Part shown: one piece after another, positions 24,279 through 32,993 of the stretch
Position numbering within the stretch: the stretch's first letter is position 1
How the letters are laid out: every line of letters starts with the position of its first letter
Source of the DNA: Sphingomonas turrisvirgatae
GTDB taxonomy: Bacteria > Pseudomonadota > Alphaproteobacteria > Sphingomonadales > Sphingomonadaceae
Reading direction: 5' to 3'
NCBI RefSeq assembly: GCF_001721295.1
Contig: NZ_MDDS01000008.1
Location: forward strand, 1-64,000
DNA: 64,000 nucleotides
Made by a program: the position numbers and the translations under genes
Notes under the pieces: model-generated
What the model was told of the DNA's origin: nothing
The model's database searches: none
The model's input: the letters and a program-made list of their open reading frames with translations, nothing else

Positions 24279-24968
24279 TCAGCGGCAGAAAGGCCGTCCG
24301 CCCATGTCGAAATGGAGGTGGTCGTGATGCGCCGCATTGTAGTCCGGGCTGAGCACGGTCGTGAACCGGCGGCAGGCGGAACGGCGGACGATCTGAAGGA
24401 ATTCACGGGTCGGCATGTCGGCCGATGTCCAATCGTCGCGGACCGAGATGCGCCGACCGTCGCGAAGGACGAAGGCGCTGATATCGACGGCATTGGCAAG
24501 GCCGTGCTGCGACAATCGCCCCGCGGACGCAGCGCCGCCGCCGACGATTGCACGGCACGAATAGGTGCCGAACGTCTCGACCCGAACCAGCTCGCCCTTC
24601 AGGATTTCGCGTGCCGCCGGCACGGCGCCGTTGCGGATCCATCCAAGGAAAGCCCGTGCCAGCGGGCAGCGCATCGCCTTCAGGTTGGAAACCGGCACGC
24701 CGATATCGATCAGCTGAACCGCACCGATCACCTGACAGCCGCCGCCATAGTCGCGATCCGGCATCGGACTGAAGCGGACCTCTGCCCGCGACAGATCGGC
24801 GAAACATTGCTGCGTATCGCGGCTGGTGGGCAAGTTTAGCGTCACCGGGCCGCGCGGATCGGCGCGAACCGGCGCGCGTGGCGGCGGTTCACGCTCGCCG
24901 CCGCCGAACAGGCAACCGCCGAGCAGCATGGGTACTAACAGTGCAATGGTCAGGCGAGCGCGAAGCAT
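24279..24968 (-). CDS. Extensin-like C-terminal domain lipoprotein
   Basis: Predicted lipoprotein of 229 residues. The N-terminus has a lipobox (LLVPMLLGGC), so the mature protein is tethered to a membrane. The rest matches the extensin-like family common in alphaproteobacteria, with CQVIGAVQLIDIG, SQHGLANAVDISAF and HHDHLHFDMG. The HGLANAVD and HDHLH patterns resemble metal sites of D-Ala-D-Ala carboxypeptidase-like folds, suggesting a cell-wall role, but no activity is established. It lies between rnk and the LOG gene, all on the minus strand. Confidence 0.8.
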   Translation of the reverse strand: MLRARLTIALLVPMLLGGCLFGGGEREPPPRAPVRADPRGPVTLNLPTSRDTQQCFADLSRAEVRFSPMPDRDYGGGCQVIGAVQLIDIGVPVSNLKAMRCPLARAFLGWIRNGAVPAAREILKGELVRVETFGTYSCRAIVGGGAASAGRLSQHGLANAVDISAFVLRDGRRISVRDDWTSADMPTREFLQIVRRSACRRFTTVLSPDYNAAHHDHLHFDMGGRPFCR

Positions 24969-25025
24969 CCGCTCGGCGTAACCGATGGCCGTCCCCGCCG
25001 CTACCGCTTGTACCGCGCGCTGCGT

Positions 25026-25436
25026 TCAAGCGAGGCAGGCGGCCGCCGGCGGCGACACGCTGACGATGCGCAGCGTGCGGGGATGGCCTTCCCGGTCGGG
25101 CCACAGGATCGAGTCGCCCTGTGACAGGCCGATCAGCCCCGCGCCGACCGGCGTCAGGATCGACACCTTACCGGACTCGATATCGGCGTCGGCGGGCAGG
25201 ACCAACTGGACCGAGCGGCGTGCGCCGCTGCCCTCATCGATGAAGTCGACCTGAGCGTTCAGCGTCACGACGCCGGCGGGGATGTCGGCGGCGGCGTGGA
25301 CCTGCGCGCGTTCGAGCTCGGTCATCAGGCGCGAAGACAGTTCGGGCTGCGACGCATCGATGCGCAGCGCGAGGTCGGCGATCAGGTCATATTCGCTGTC
25401 GATGATATGCAATTGCGGAAGTGAGGGGGTGGTCAT
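25026..25436 (-). CDS. rnk: Rnk-like nucleoside diphosphate kinase regulator (GreA/GreB C-terminal fold)
   Basis: Small cytosolic protein of 136 residues related to Rnk, which binds RNA polymerase near the secondary channel through a GreA/B-like C-terminal domain. The C-terminal half contains SVQLVLPADADIESGKVSIL, then TPVGAGLIGLSQGDSILWP, the FKBP-like core of the Gre family. The N-terminal helical segment is short, without the long Gre coiled coil. The start at 25436 gives MTTPSLPQLHIIDSEYD. It diverges from serC across 338 non-coding bases. Confidence 0.82.
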   Translation of the reverse strand: MTTPSLPQLHIIDSEYDLIADLALRIDASQPELSSRLMTELERAQVHAAADIPAGVVTLNAQVDFIDEGSGARRSVQLVLPADADIESGKVSILTPVGAGLIGLSQGDSILWPDREGHPRTLRIVSVSPPAAACLA

Positions 25437-25694
25437 GGCATCGGCCTTTCGATGATGGGACGCGCCTCGGCCGGCCGCGCGACGCGGCCCGTGCCTGGGG
25501 CGAAAGAACGGAATTGGGTGAGCGGTCCCCGGGCCTGACGGGCGTTCGCCGGATGAAAGGCCCGGGCTAGGGCCGTGCTGCCGATTGACCGGCATGCGCG
25601 CGGAATCGCTGAAAGATGGCCGCGCCGTTCATCCTTGCAAGATGGGGGGTGGGCGCGGCGCTGTCAAACCACGGCTCGGCAAAGATCGATTGAC
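25437..25694. other. Divergent intergenic region rnk/serC
   Basis: About 260 bases with no supportable gene. It must hold the promoters of rnk (minus) and serC (plus). Reading frames across it are Arg/Pro-rich and lack ribosome sites. The serC-proximal part is a structured leader listed separately. Confidence 0.6.
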
Positions 25695-25774
25695 AGCGGT
25701 GGGCAAATCTCTAGGGCCGCCCACGGGCCACGCGGTCCCAACGCCGCGCGTGCTCTCTGCAAGGAGAGACTGAC
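25695..25774 (+). promoter_or_regulatory. Candidate serC RNA motif in the serC leader
   Basis: A stem GTGGGC (25699-25704) with GCCCAC (25719-25724) around a 14-base loop is followed by a second hairpin, CTCTC (25753-25757) with GAGAG (25764-25768). The second hairpin encloses the ribosome site GGAGAG just before the serC ATG. A conserved 'serC motif' upstream of alphaproteobacterial serC has been described; assignment here is by position and architecture, from memory. Confidence 0.55.
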
Positions 25775-26935
25775 ATGACTGAAGTGACTGCCGCCGACGC
25801 CGGAACTGCGTCCATTGCCAAGCCCGCGACCAAGCCGGCTCGCCCCTTTTTCTCCTCCGGTCCTTGCGCCAAGCCTCCGGGCTGGGACGCCGCCAAGCTC
25901 GCGACCGACGTTCTTGGACGCTCGCACCGCTCGAAGCTGGGCAAGGCGCGCCTCGCCTATTGCATCGACTTGATGCGCGAGCTGCTGAAGCTGCCCGAGA
26001 CGCACCGTATCGGCATCGTGCCCGGTTCGGACACCGGCGCGTTCGAGATGGCGATGTGGACGATGCTGGGCGCGCGCGGCGTCACGACGCTGGCATGGGA
26101 ATCGTTCGGTGAAGGTTGGGTCACCGATGCGGTCAAGCAGCTGAAGCTCGATCCCACGGTCATTCGCGCCGATTACGGACAGCTGCCCGATCTTGGCCAG
26201 GTGAACTTCGCCGACGACGTGCTGTTCACCTGGAACGGCACCACCAGCGGCGTGCGGGTGCCGAATGGCGACTGGATCCCGGCGGACCGCGAAGGGCTGA
26301 CCTTCGCCGACGCGACCAGTGCCGTGTTCGCTTACGACCTGCCGTGGGACAAGATCGACGTCGCCACGTTCAGCTGGCAGAAGGTGCTGGGCGGCGAGGG
26401 CGGCCATGGCGTCCTGATCCTCGGTCCGCGCGCGGTCGAGCGGCTGGAGACTTACACCCCGGCCTGGCCGCTGCCCAAGGTGTTCCGCCTGATGGCGAAG
26501 GGCAAGCTCGCCGAAGGCATCTTCAAGGGCGAGACGATCAATACGCCGAGCATGCTGGCCGTCGAGGACGCGATCTTCGCGCTGGAATGGGGCAAGTCGC
26601 TGGGCGGCGCCGACGCGCTGATCGCACGGTCCAATGCGAATGCGGCGGCATTGCAGAAGCTGGTGGCGGAGCGCGACTGGCTGGGCAATCTGGCGGCGGA
26701 CGAAGCGATCCGTTCGACCACCAGCGTGTGCCTGACGGTCGAGGGCGCGGACGAAGCGTTCATCAAGACCTTCGCCGGCCTGCTCGAAAAGGAAGACGCC
26801 GCCTATGACGTCGCGGGTTATCGCGATGCGCCGGCGGGGTTGCGCATCTGGTGCGGCGCGACGGTCGATACGGCAGATATCGAGGCGCTGGGGCCGTGGC
26901 TCGACTGGGCCTACGCGACTGCGAAGGCCGCTTAA
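25775..26935 (+). CDS. serC: Phosphoserine aminotransferase
   Basis: PLP enzyme of 386 residues converting 3-phosphohydroxypyruvate and glutamate to phosphoserine. It is the alphaproteobacterial type: [13 protein letters not shown] near the N-terminus, [20 protein letters not shown], and the PLP-lysine segment [26 protein letters not shown] active-site residues appear as [15 protein letters not shown]. It is first in the order serC-serA-hisZ; its product pathway partner SerA follows 97 bases downstream after a REP-like repeat. Expression may be controlled by the leader hairpin that can mask its ribosome site. Confidence 0.95.
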   Translation: MTEVTAADAGTASIAKPATKPARPFFSSGPCAKPPGWDAAKLATDVLGRSHRSKLGKARLAYCIDLMRELLKLPETHRIGIVPGSDTGAFEMAMWTMLGARGVTTLAWESFGEGWVTDAVKQLKLDPTVIRADYGQLPDLGQVNFADDVLFTWNGTTSGVRVPNGDWIPADREGLTFADATSAVFAYDLPWDKIDVATFSWQKVLGGEGGHGVLILGPRAVERLETYTPAWPLPKVFRLMAKGKLAEGIFKGETINTPSMLAVEDAIFALEWGKSLGGADALIARSNANAAALQKLVAERDWLGNLAADEAIRSTTSVCLTVEGADEAFIKTFAGLLEKEDAAYDVAGYRDAPAGLRIWCGATVDTADIEALGPWLDWAYATAKAA

Positions 26936-26942
26936 TCAATTA

Positions 26943-27024
26943 CGTCGCCCCGGCGGAAGCCGGGGTCTCTCTCCACAATCCGTGCGCTTGCCGCACGAGG
27001 CCCGGCTTTCGCCGGGGTGACGAG
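26943..27024. repeat. REP-like element between serC and serA
   Basis: Outward-facing repeat pair with CCCCGGC-GGAA-GCCGGGG (26948-26964) and CCCGGC-TTTC-GCCGGGG (27001-27017), of the same family as 3951-4022. Its terminal GTGACGAGG lies directly upstream of the serA ATG and is the best ribosome site for it. Confidence 0.75.
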
Positions 27025-27031
27025 GTGAAAA

Positions 27032-28609
27032 ATGCCCAAGGTACTTATTTCCGACAAGATGGACCCCAAGGCCGCGCAGATCTTTCGCGAGCGTGGCGTC
27101 GAGGTCGACGAGATCACCGGCAAAACGCCGGAGGAGCTGAAGGCAATCATCGGCCAGTATGACGGCCTTGCCATCCGCAGCTCGACCAAGGCGACGAAGG
27201 AGATCATCGACGCCGCGACCAACCTGAAGGTGATCGGCCGCGCTGGCATCGGCGTCGACAATGTCGATATTCCTTACGCGTCCTCGAAGGGCGTGGTGGT
27301 GATGAACACGCCGTTCGGCAACTCGATCACCACCGCCGAACACGCCATCGCCCTCATGTTCGCGCTTGCGCGCCAGCTGCCGGAGGCGAACGCGCAGACG
27401 CAGGCCGGCCAGTGGCCGAAGAACGGCTTCATGGGCGTCGAGGTCACGGGCAAGACGCTGGGTCTGATCGGCGCGGGCAATATCGGATCGATCGTCGCCG
27501 ATCGTGCGCTGGGCCTCAAGATGAAGGTCGTCGCATTCGACCCGTTCCTGAGCCCCGAGCGCGCGGTGGAACTGGGCGTCGAGAAGGTCGAGCTGGACCA
27601 ACTGCTCGCCCGCGCCGATTTCATCACGCTGCACACGCCGCTGACGGATCAGACGCGCAACATCCTGAGCCGCGAGAACCTGCTCAAGACCAAGAAGGGC
27701 GTGCGCATCGTCAACTGCGCGCGCGGCGGGCTGATCGACGAGGCGGCGCTGAAGGAACTGCTCGATTCGGGGCATGTCGCCGGCGCGGCGCTCGACGTGT
27801 TCGTGACCGAGCCAGCCAAGGAACATGCGCTGTTCGGCACGCCCAACTTCGTCGCCACGCCGCATCTTGGCGCGTCGACCAGCGAAGCGCAGGTCAATGT
27901 CGCAATCCAGGTGGCCGAACAGATGGCCGATTACCTGGTCAATGGCGGGGTCACCAATGCGCTGAACGTGCCGAGCCTGACCGCCGAGGAAGCGCCGCGC
28001 GTCAAGCCGTATATGGCGCTGGCGGAAAAGCTGGGCAGCCTGGTCGGGCAGCTGACCACCGGCACGATCCCGCGCGTCTCGATCCACAGCGAGGGCGCGG
28101 CGACCGAGGTCAACCAGAAGCCGATCGTCAGCGCGGTGCTGTCCGGCTTCCTGCGCACGCAGACCGACACGGTGAACATGGTCAACGCACCGTTCCTGGC
28201 CAAAGAGCGCGGGATCGAGGTGCGTGAGGTCAAGACCGAGAAGGAAGGCGATTACCACACGCTGATCCGCGTGTCGGTGAAGACCGATGCCGGTGAGCGG
28301 TCGGTCGCCGGCACGCTGTTCAACAACCGCGAGCCGCGTCTGGTCGAACTGTTCGGGATCAAGGTCGAGGCCGATCTGGCCGGTCATATGCTCTATGTGG
28401 TGAACGAGGACGCGCCCGGCTTCATCGGCCGCATCGGCACCGCACTGGGCGACGCTGGGGTGAACATCGGCACCTTCCATCTTGGCCGCCGCGACGCCGG
28501 TGGCGAGGCGGTGCTGCTGCTGAGCGTGGACGAAGCCGTCACGCCCGAACTGATCGCCAAGGTGCGCGCGCTGCCCGGCGTCAAGACGGCGATGGCACTG
28601 CGTTTCTAA
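27032..28609 (+). CDS. serA: D-3-phosphoglycerate dehydrogenase
   Basis: First enzyme of serine synthesis, 525 residues, the long form with an intervening domain and a C-terminal ACT domain. The NAD-binding Rossmann motif is GLIGAGNIGSIVADRALG at about residues 149-166. Catalytic Arg, Glu and His lie in NCARGGLIDEAAL, and in the TPHLGASTSEAQ block. The ACT domain occupies about 455-525 (HMLYVVNEDAPGFIGRIGTA), which usually senses serine. The ATG at 27032 follows a GAGG supplied by the REP-like repeat. Confidence 0.96.
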   Translation: MPKVLISDKMDPKAAQIFRERGVEVDEITGKTPEELKAIIGQYDGLAIRSSTKATKEIIDAATNLKVIGRAGIGVDNVDIPYASSKGVVVMNTPFGNSITTAEHAIALMFALARQLPEANAQTQAGQWPKNGFMGVEVTGKTLGLIGAGNIGSIVADRALGLKMKVVAFDPFLSPERAVELGVEKVELDQLLARADFITLHTPLTDQTRNILSRENLLKTKKGVRIVNCARGGLIDEAALKELLDSGHVAGAALDVFVTEPAKEHALFGTPNFVATPHLGASTSEAQVNVAIQVAEQMADYLVNGGVTNALNVPSLTAEEAPRVKPYMALAEKLGSLVGQLTTGTIPRVSIHSEGAATEVNQKPIVSAVLSGFLRTQTDTVNMVNAPFLAKERGIEVREVKTEKEGDYHTLIRVSVKTDAGERSVAGTLFNNREPRLVELFGIKVEADLAGHMLYVVNEDAPGFIGRIGTALGDAGVNIGTFHLGRRDAGGEAVLLLSVDEAVTPELIAKVRALPGVKTAMALRF

Positions 28610-28617
28610 GCCTCGAC

Positions 28618-28727
28618 CGTCACCCCGGGCTTGTTCCGGGGTCCACAGTGCGGCAAGCGCTGCGCGTGAGCCTTGAGCGGTGACGTTCGTGGCCAGTGGA
28701 CCCCGGCACGAAGCCGGGGTGACGAGG
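28618..28727. repeat. REP-like element between serA and hisZ
   Basis: Inverted repeat beginning GTCACCCCGG with CTTGTTCCGGGGTCCAC and ending GTGGACCCCGGCACGAAGCC then GGGGTGACGAGG. As before serA, the last bases (GTGACGAGG) sit just upstream of the next start codon, here hisZ at 28736. Confidence 0.75.
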
Positions 28728-28735
28728 TTTTGAAC

Positions 28736-29827
28736 ATGAACGGACTGCTTCCCGAAGGCTTTCACGACCGCTTGCCGCCGCATGCCGATGCGGCTGCGGC
28801 GCTGGCGCGGCGCGTGCTCGATGTTGCGCGCCTCTATGGCTATGAGCAGGTCGATCCGCCGCTGGCCGAGTTCGAGGAGTCGCTGGGCGCGCGCCTGAAA
28901 GCGGGAAGCGCGAAGGATGCGGTTCGCTTTACCGATCCGGTTTCGCGCCGCACGCTAGCGATCCGGCCCGACATCACCGCGCAAGTGGGGCGGATCGCCG
29001 CGACGCGCATGGCTCACCACCCGCGCCCGGTGCGCCTCTCCTATGCCGGCCAGGTGCTGAAGCTGCGCGCGTCGCAGCTGCGGCCCGAGCGCGCGATGCA
29101 GCAGGTCGGCTGCGAACTGATCGGACGCGACAGCGTGGCGGCGGTACGCGAGATCGTGACCGTCGCGGTAGAAGCGTTGGAAGCGGCGGGTGTGCCGAGC
29201 CTGGCGCTCGACTTCACGTTGCCCGACCTGGTTGAGCAGCTGGCGCCGGACATGGCGGCGACGCAGCTGGCGGCGTTGCGCGAGCGACTCGACGCCAAGG
29301 ACGCGGCCGGGGTGGCGGCGATCGATCCGGCTTTCCTGCCGCTGATCGAAGCGGCCGGTCCGTTCGAAGCTGCGATCGCACGGCTGCGCGCGCACGACAG
29401 CGCCGGCGTGCTGGCGTCGCGCCTGGATGGCCTGGAAGAGGTGGCGCAGGCCGTGGCGGGCCGCGTGTCGCTGACGCTCGATCCGACCGAGCGGCATGGC
29501 TTCGAATATCAAAGCTGGATCGGCTTTTCGCTATTCGCGCGCGGCGTGCGCGGGGAGATCGGACGGGGCGGGAGCTATTCGGTGATCGGCGCGGCAGGCG
29601 ATGAGCCGGCGGTCGGCTTCTCGCTGTTCGCCGATCCGATCCTCGACGCGCAGCTGGCCCCGGCCGAGCGCCGGCGCCTGTTCGTCCCCTATGGTACCGA
29701 CGCAGACGCTGCCGCGCTGCTGCGCGCCGCCGGCTGGGTTGCCGTTGCGGCGCTGGATCCGGAAGACAGCGCAGCGGCGCAGCTGTGCACGCACGAACTG
29801 CGCGATGGGATGCCGGTCGAGCTTTAA
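28736..29827 (+). CDS. hisZ: ATP phosphoribosyltransferase regulatory subunit HisZ
   Basis: Histidyl-tRNA-synthetase-like regulatory partner of short-form HisG, 363 residues, so this genome should carry a short HisG elsewhere. HisRS-like motifs appear in LPEGFHDRLPPHADAAAALA, in the YGYEQVDPPLAEFE strand and in PDITAQVGRIAATRMA. It lacks the anticodon-binding domain of true HisRS. The ATG at 28736 uses the GAGG at the end of the repeat; an upstream in-frame codon lies inside the repeat and is rejected. hisG is not in the window. Confidence 0.88.
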   Translation: MNGLLPEGFHDRLPPHADAAAALARRVLDVARLYGYEQVDPPLAEFEESLGARLKAGSAKDAVRFTDPVSRRTLAIRPDITAQVGRIAATRMAHHPRPVRLSYAGQVLKLRASQLRPERAMQQVGCELIGRDSVAAVREIVTVAVEALEAAGVPSLALDFTLPDLVEQLAPDMAATQLAALRERLDAKDAAGVAAIDPAFLPLIEAAGPFEAAIARLRAHDSAGVLASRLDGLEEVAQAVAGRVSLTLDPTERHGFEYQSWIGFSLFARGVRGEIGRGGSYSVIGAAGDEPAVGFSLFADPILDAQLAPAERRRLFVPYGTDADAAALLRAAGWVAVAALDPEDSAAAQLCTHELRDGMPVEL

Positions 29828-29830
29828 GCG

Positions 29831-30484
29831 CTAGTCCGCGGCGAGACCGCGTGCCAGCATCGCTGCGACCGTGTCGGCGACGGCCTGCGGCGTGCGGTCC
29901 GCTTCCCATACGCCGTAGCGCAGGCCCAGAAACACGTTCATCCCCATGATCGCCCAGGCATGGACCTCGTCCACATCGGCGCGGATTTCGCCGCGTCCCG
30001 CCGCCGCTTTCAGTCGTGCGGCGATGCGATCGGCCGTAGTGGTGTAATGGGTGCGGAAGCTGTCGGGATCGACGAACTCGGCCTCGTCGATGATGCGATA
30101 GATTTCCTTGTGGTCGCGGACGAACTCGATGAACGTCTGAAGGCCGGCGCGCTCCGCGGCGATCTGTTCGGGCGCGGCGCGGATCGATGGGGCAACATGT
30201 TCGCGCACCTGATCGGACATGTCGCGCACCAGGGCACGGAACACCGCGTCCTTTGAATCGAAATAGGTGTAGAAGCTGCCGAGCGCGACACCGGCGCGGC
30301 GCGTGATCCCGCTGATCGAACCGTCGTGAAAGCCTTTTTCCCCGAATTCGGCGGCAGCCGCGTCGAGGATCGCACGCAATGTACGCTGCCCGCGTGCGGT
30401 ACGCGGTTGCTTGCCTTCGCTCGCGATCGCAGACCCCCTGTCGTTCGAGGCGACTGTGGCGGTGATGCCACGTTTTTCGGCCAC
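29831..30484 (-). CDS. TetR-family transcriptional regulator
   Basis: TetR-type repressor of about 217 residues. The N-terminal helix-turn-helix is clear: RTLRAILDAAAAEFGEKGFH then ISGITRRAGVALGSFYTYFD. The C-terminal ligand domain has no recognised ligand. The start is best at GTG 30484: the GGAGG at 30491-30495 is six bases from it but directly touches the ATG at 30490. It diverges from the TonB receptor at 30598 and a palindrome lies between them, so it probably controls the receptor and MFS genes and itself. It converges with hisZ with a three-base gap. Confidence 0.88.
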   Translation of the reverse strand: MAEKRGITATVASNDRGSAIASEGKQPRTARGQRTLRAILDAAAAEFGEKGFHDGSISGITRRAGVALGSFYTYFDSKDAVFRALVRDMSDQVREHVAPSIRAAPEQIAAERAGLQTFIEFVRDHKEIYRIIDEAEFVDPDSFRTHYTTTADRIAARLKAAAGRGEIRADVDEVHAWAIMGMNVFLGLRYGVWEADRTPQAVADTVAAMLARGLAAD

Positions 30485-30510
30485 TGACATCCTCCCCCGT
30501 GATCGTAAGT

Positions 30511-30531
30511 TGAAACCCGGTTCAGGTTTCA
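30511..30531. promoter_or_regulatory. Candidate TetR operator
   Basis: Perfect 7-base arms TGAAACC (30511-30517) and GGTTTCA (30525-30531) flank a 7-base spacer CGGTTCA. It lies in the 113-base gap between the divergent regulator and receptor genes, within about 70 bases of both starts. Binding is inferred from position and symmetry. Confidence 0.65.
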
Positions 30532-30597
30532 GTATAGCGCCGCTCAACGTCTTACAAGCCGGCGCGCGAAGGCCGGTATTTTGGGGAGGAAGCATCG

Positions 30598-32913
30598 ATG
30601 CTGCGCCTGATTCCGTCTGTCCGTCCGTTGCTGTATGCCGGTGTCGCGCTGGGGTCGCTGGCCGCCGCGCCTGCGTTCGCGCAGGCTGTTCAGGTCGACG
30701 ACGATACGGTCATCGGCGATAGCGAAACGGGTGACATCGTCGTGACTGCCCGGCGTCGCGAAGAGCGGTTGCTCGACGTGCCGGTCGCGGTCACCGCTAT
30801 TTCCGCCAACACGCTCGAAAAGCTGCAGGCGACGGATCTGAGCGGTATCCAGGGCACCGTGCCGAACGTCAACCTGGTGCAGGGCCGCGGGTCGACCAGC
30901 AACGCCAACATCTTCATCCGCGGTATCGGCCAGCCCGACGCGCTCCAGACCTTCGATCCGGCGGTCGGCATCTATGTCGACGGCGTGTACATGAGCCGTA
31001 TCCAGGGCGCGCTGTTCGGCCTGTTCGACGTCGAGCGCGTCGAGGTGCTGCGCGGGCCGCAGGGTACGCTGTATGGCAAGAACACGGTGGGCGGCGCGGT
31101 CAACGTCGTGACGCGCAAGCCGGACACGGTTCAGTTCCGCGCGGCGGGGTCGGCGACCTATGGCAGCTATGATCAGATCCTGCTGAACGGCTATGTCTCG
31201 GCGCCGCTGGTGACCGACAAGCTCGCGCTGTCGCTGGCGGGCGTCTACGACAAGCGTGACGGCGTGGTGATCGATCCGCTGACGGGCCGCGACTATAACG
31301 ATCGCAACAGCTGGGCCGCGCGCGGCATCCTGCGCGCGACGCCGAGCGAGAATGTCGAACTCATCTTGTCGGGCGATTACTACAAGCAGCGCAATGCCGC
31401 CGCATTGGGGCAGGCGACTGCGCCGCTGACCGGCCTGCTCGGCTTCCCGGTGCTCAAGCCTGCTTATCCCTATGGCCGGACGTGGAACTACCGCGCCTCG
31501 ACCAGCCTGGCGCCTGGACAGGGCCAGCGTGTCGATCACTGGGGCGTGTCTTTCACCGGCAACATCGAACTCAGCGACGCGCTGACCTTCACCTCGATCA
31601 CCGGTTATCGCAAGCTGAGCCCGGACTATTATCTCGACTTCGATGCGACCGAGCTTGAGGTATCGGACGCGTTCGTCGGTGTGCGGCAGGAGCAGTTCAG
31701 CCAGGAACTTCAGCTGAAGTACGACAGCGGACCGCTGTCGGGCGTGTTCGGTCTCTATTACCTGAACGAGGACGTCACCTCGCATCAGGAAGCGTATAGC
31801 GACAACCTCGTCTATCTGGCTCCGGCCGGTCCGCCGCTTACCTTCACGCGGTTCATCGACGACGAGCAGAACACCAAGAGCTATGCCGCGTTCGGACAGG
31901 TGACTTATGATTTCACCGACCAGTTTTCGGCGACGGCAGGCCTGCGCTATTCCAAGGAGCGCAAGCGCTACCACCGCGTGACCAGCACGGTCACGGGCGG
32001 CGTGACGGGTGGCTTTTACGAGTATCCCAACAGCCTGCCGGCACCGTTCAACGGCATCGATCATGTCGATTTCGACGCCTGGACCCCGACGCTAAGCCTG
32101 TCGTTCAAGCCGACGCGAGACACGCTGCTCTATGCTTCGGCCTCGCGCGGGTTCAAGTCGGGTGGGTTCAACGGCCGCGTCAACGGCGTGGGCGACGTCA
32201 CGCAAGTGATCGGCGGGGTGCCGACGATCGTGCCGTTCTTCGAGCCGGAGACGGTATGGACCTATGAAGGCGGCGCGAAGGGCAGCTTCCTCGACGGTCG
32301 CGTGACCATGGCCGCGACCGGCTTCTACTCGACCTACCAGGACTTTCAGGCGCGCGTCGGCGGCGGCAGCGCTGGCGCATTCCCGGTGGTCAATGCCGGC
32401 GAGCTGCGCATCTGGGGTATCGAGTTCGAAGCGGCGGTGCGCCCGGTGCGCGAATGGAGCATCCGCACCAGCTTCGGCTATCTGAATGCCGATTATGAGG
32501 AGTTCAACGACGGTCGTCGCGCGCCGGCCTATTCGTGCAACCCGACCGGCAGCGCGATCGTGTGCGAGCCGCCCTTTGCACCGCCGATCAGCTTCTCGCT
32601 GGCGAGCGACTATGCGATCCCGCTCGGCAATGCCGGGTCGCTGACGCTGGGCGGGGACGCGCGCTTCGTCGACAAGCACTATCTGTCGATCGACAACCGC
32701 CCCGGCCTGATCGAGGACGGCTATTGGCTGGTCAACGCGTTCGTTCAGTTCGACGCGGCGGGGGGCAAATATTATCTTCGCGGTGGGGTCAAGAACCTGA
32801 CCAAGTCGATCTACAAGACCGACGGGCAGGAATTTTCGTCGATCGGCAACATCCAGACCGCCTATTATGGCGATCCGCGGACGTGGAGCGTGACGGCGGG
32901 ATTCCGTTTCTGA
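30598..32913 (+). CDS. TonB-dependent outer-membrane receptor
   Basis: Outer-membrane receptor of 771 residues. A signal peptide ends at APAFAQ. The TonB box and plug start appear as GDIVVTARRREERLLDVPVA, followed by NIFIRGIGQPDALQTFDPAV and VEVLRGPQGTLYGKNTVGGA, hallmark plug sequences. The barrel ends with a terminal Phe (TWSVTAGFRF). It belongs to the large sphingomonad receptor class that includes sugar, aromatic and natural-product uptake systems. The cognate substrate is unknown; the neighbouring MFS transporter and divergent TetR gene suggest one substrate-responsive uptake unit. A GGGAGG ribosome site (about 30584-30589) precedes the ATG. Confidence 0.93.
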   Translation: MLRLIPSVRPLLYAGVALGSLAAAPAFAQAVQVDDDTVIGDSETGDIVVTARRREERLLDVPVAVTAISANTLEKLQATDLSGIQGTVPNVNLVQGRGSTSNANIFIRGIGQPDALQTFDPAVGIYVDGVYMSRIQGALFGLFDVERVEVLRGPQGTLYGKNTVGGAVNVVTRKPDTVQFRAAGSATYGSYDQILLNGYVSAPLVTDKLALSLAGVYDKRDGVVIDPLTGRDYNDRNSWAARGILRATPSENVELILSGDYYKQRNAAALGQATAPLTGLLGFPVLKPAYPYGRTWNYRASTSLAPGQGQRVDHWGVSFTGNIELSDALTFTSITGYRKLSPDYYLDFDATELEVSDAFVGVRQEQFSQELQLKYDSGPLSGVFGLYYLNEDVTSHQEAYSDNLVYLAPAGPPLTFTRFIDDEQNTKSYAAFGQVTYDFTDQFSATAGLRYSKERKRYHRVTSTVTGGVTGGFYEYPNSLPAPFNGIDHVDFDAWTPTLSLSFKPTRDTLLYASASRGFKSGGFNGRVNGVGDVTQVIGGVPTIVPFFEPETVWTYEGGAKGSFLDGRVTMAATGFYSTYQDFQARVGGGSAGAFPVVNAGELRIWGIEFEAAVRPVREWSIRTSFGYLNADYEEFNDGRRAPAYSCNPTGSAIVCEPPFAPPISFSLASDYAIPLGNAGSLTLGGDARFVDKHYLSIDNRPGLIEDGYWLVNAFVQFDAAGGKYYLRGGVKNLTKSIYKTDGQEFSSIGNIQTAYYGDPRTWSVTAGFRF

Positions 32914-32944
32914 TCGCGTTCGAATATCGAGTATGACAGACTGA

Positions 32945-32982
32945 TTGGCCGGATGCTCCCGTGAGTGTCCGGCCAAATTTTT
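32945..32982 (+). terminator. Hairpin with T run between receptor and MFS gene
   Basis: TTGGCCGGA (32945-32953) pairs perfectly with TCCGGCCAA (32968-32976) around a 14-base loop, followed by five Ts (32978-32982). It would end or attenuate transcription between the receptor and the MFS gene, lowering expression of the latter. Confidence 0.75.
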
Positions 32983-32993
32983 GGGAGGGCTGG

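Noticed and set aside
26936..28783. Very long open frame antisense to serA (over 600 codons)
   Set aside because: High G+C produces long antisense frames; the product is His/Asp/Arg-rich without domains, and serA is unmistakable on the other strand.
29831..30490. ATG 30490 as the TetR-gene start
   Set aside because: The GGAGG directly abuts this ATG; GTG 30484 has proper six-base spacing.
30544..32064. Long antisense frame within the TonB receptor gene
   Set aside because: Composition shadow of the real gene; no ribosome site or recognised domain.
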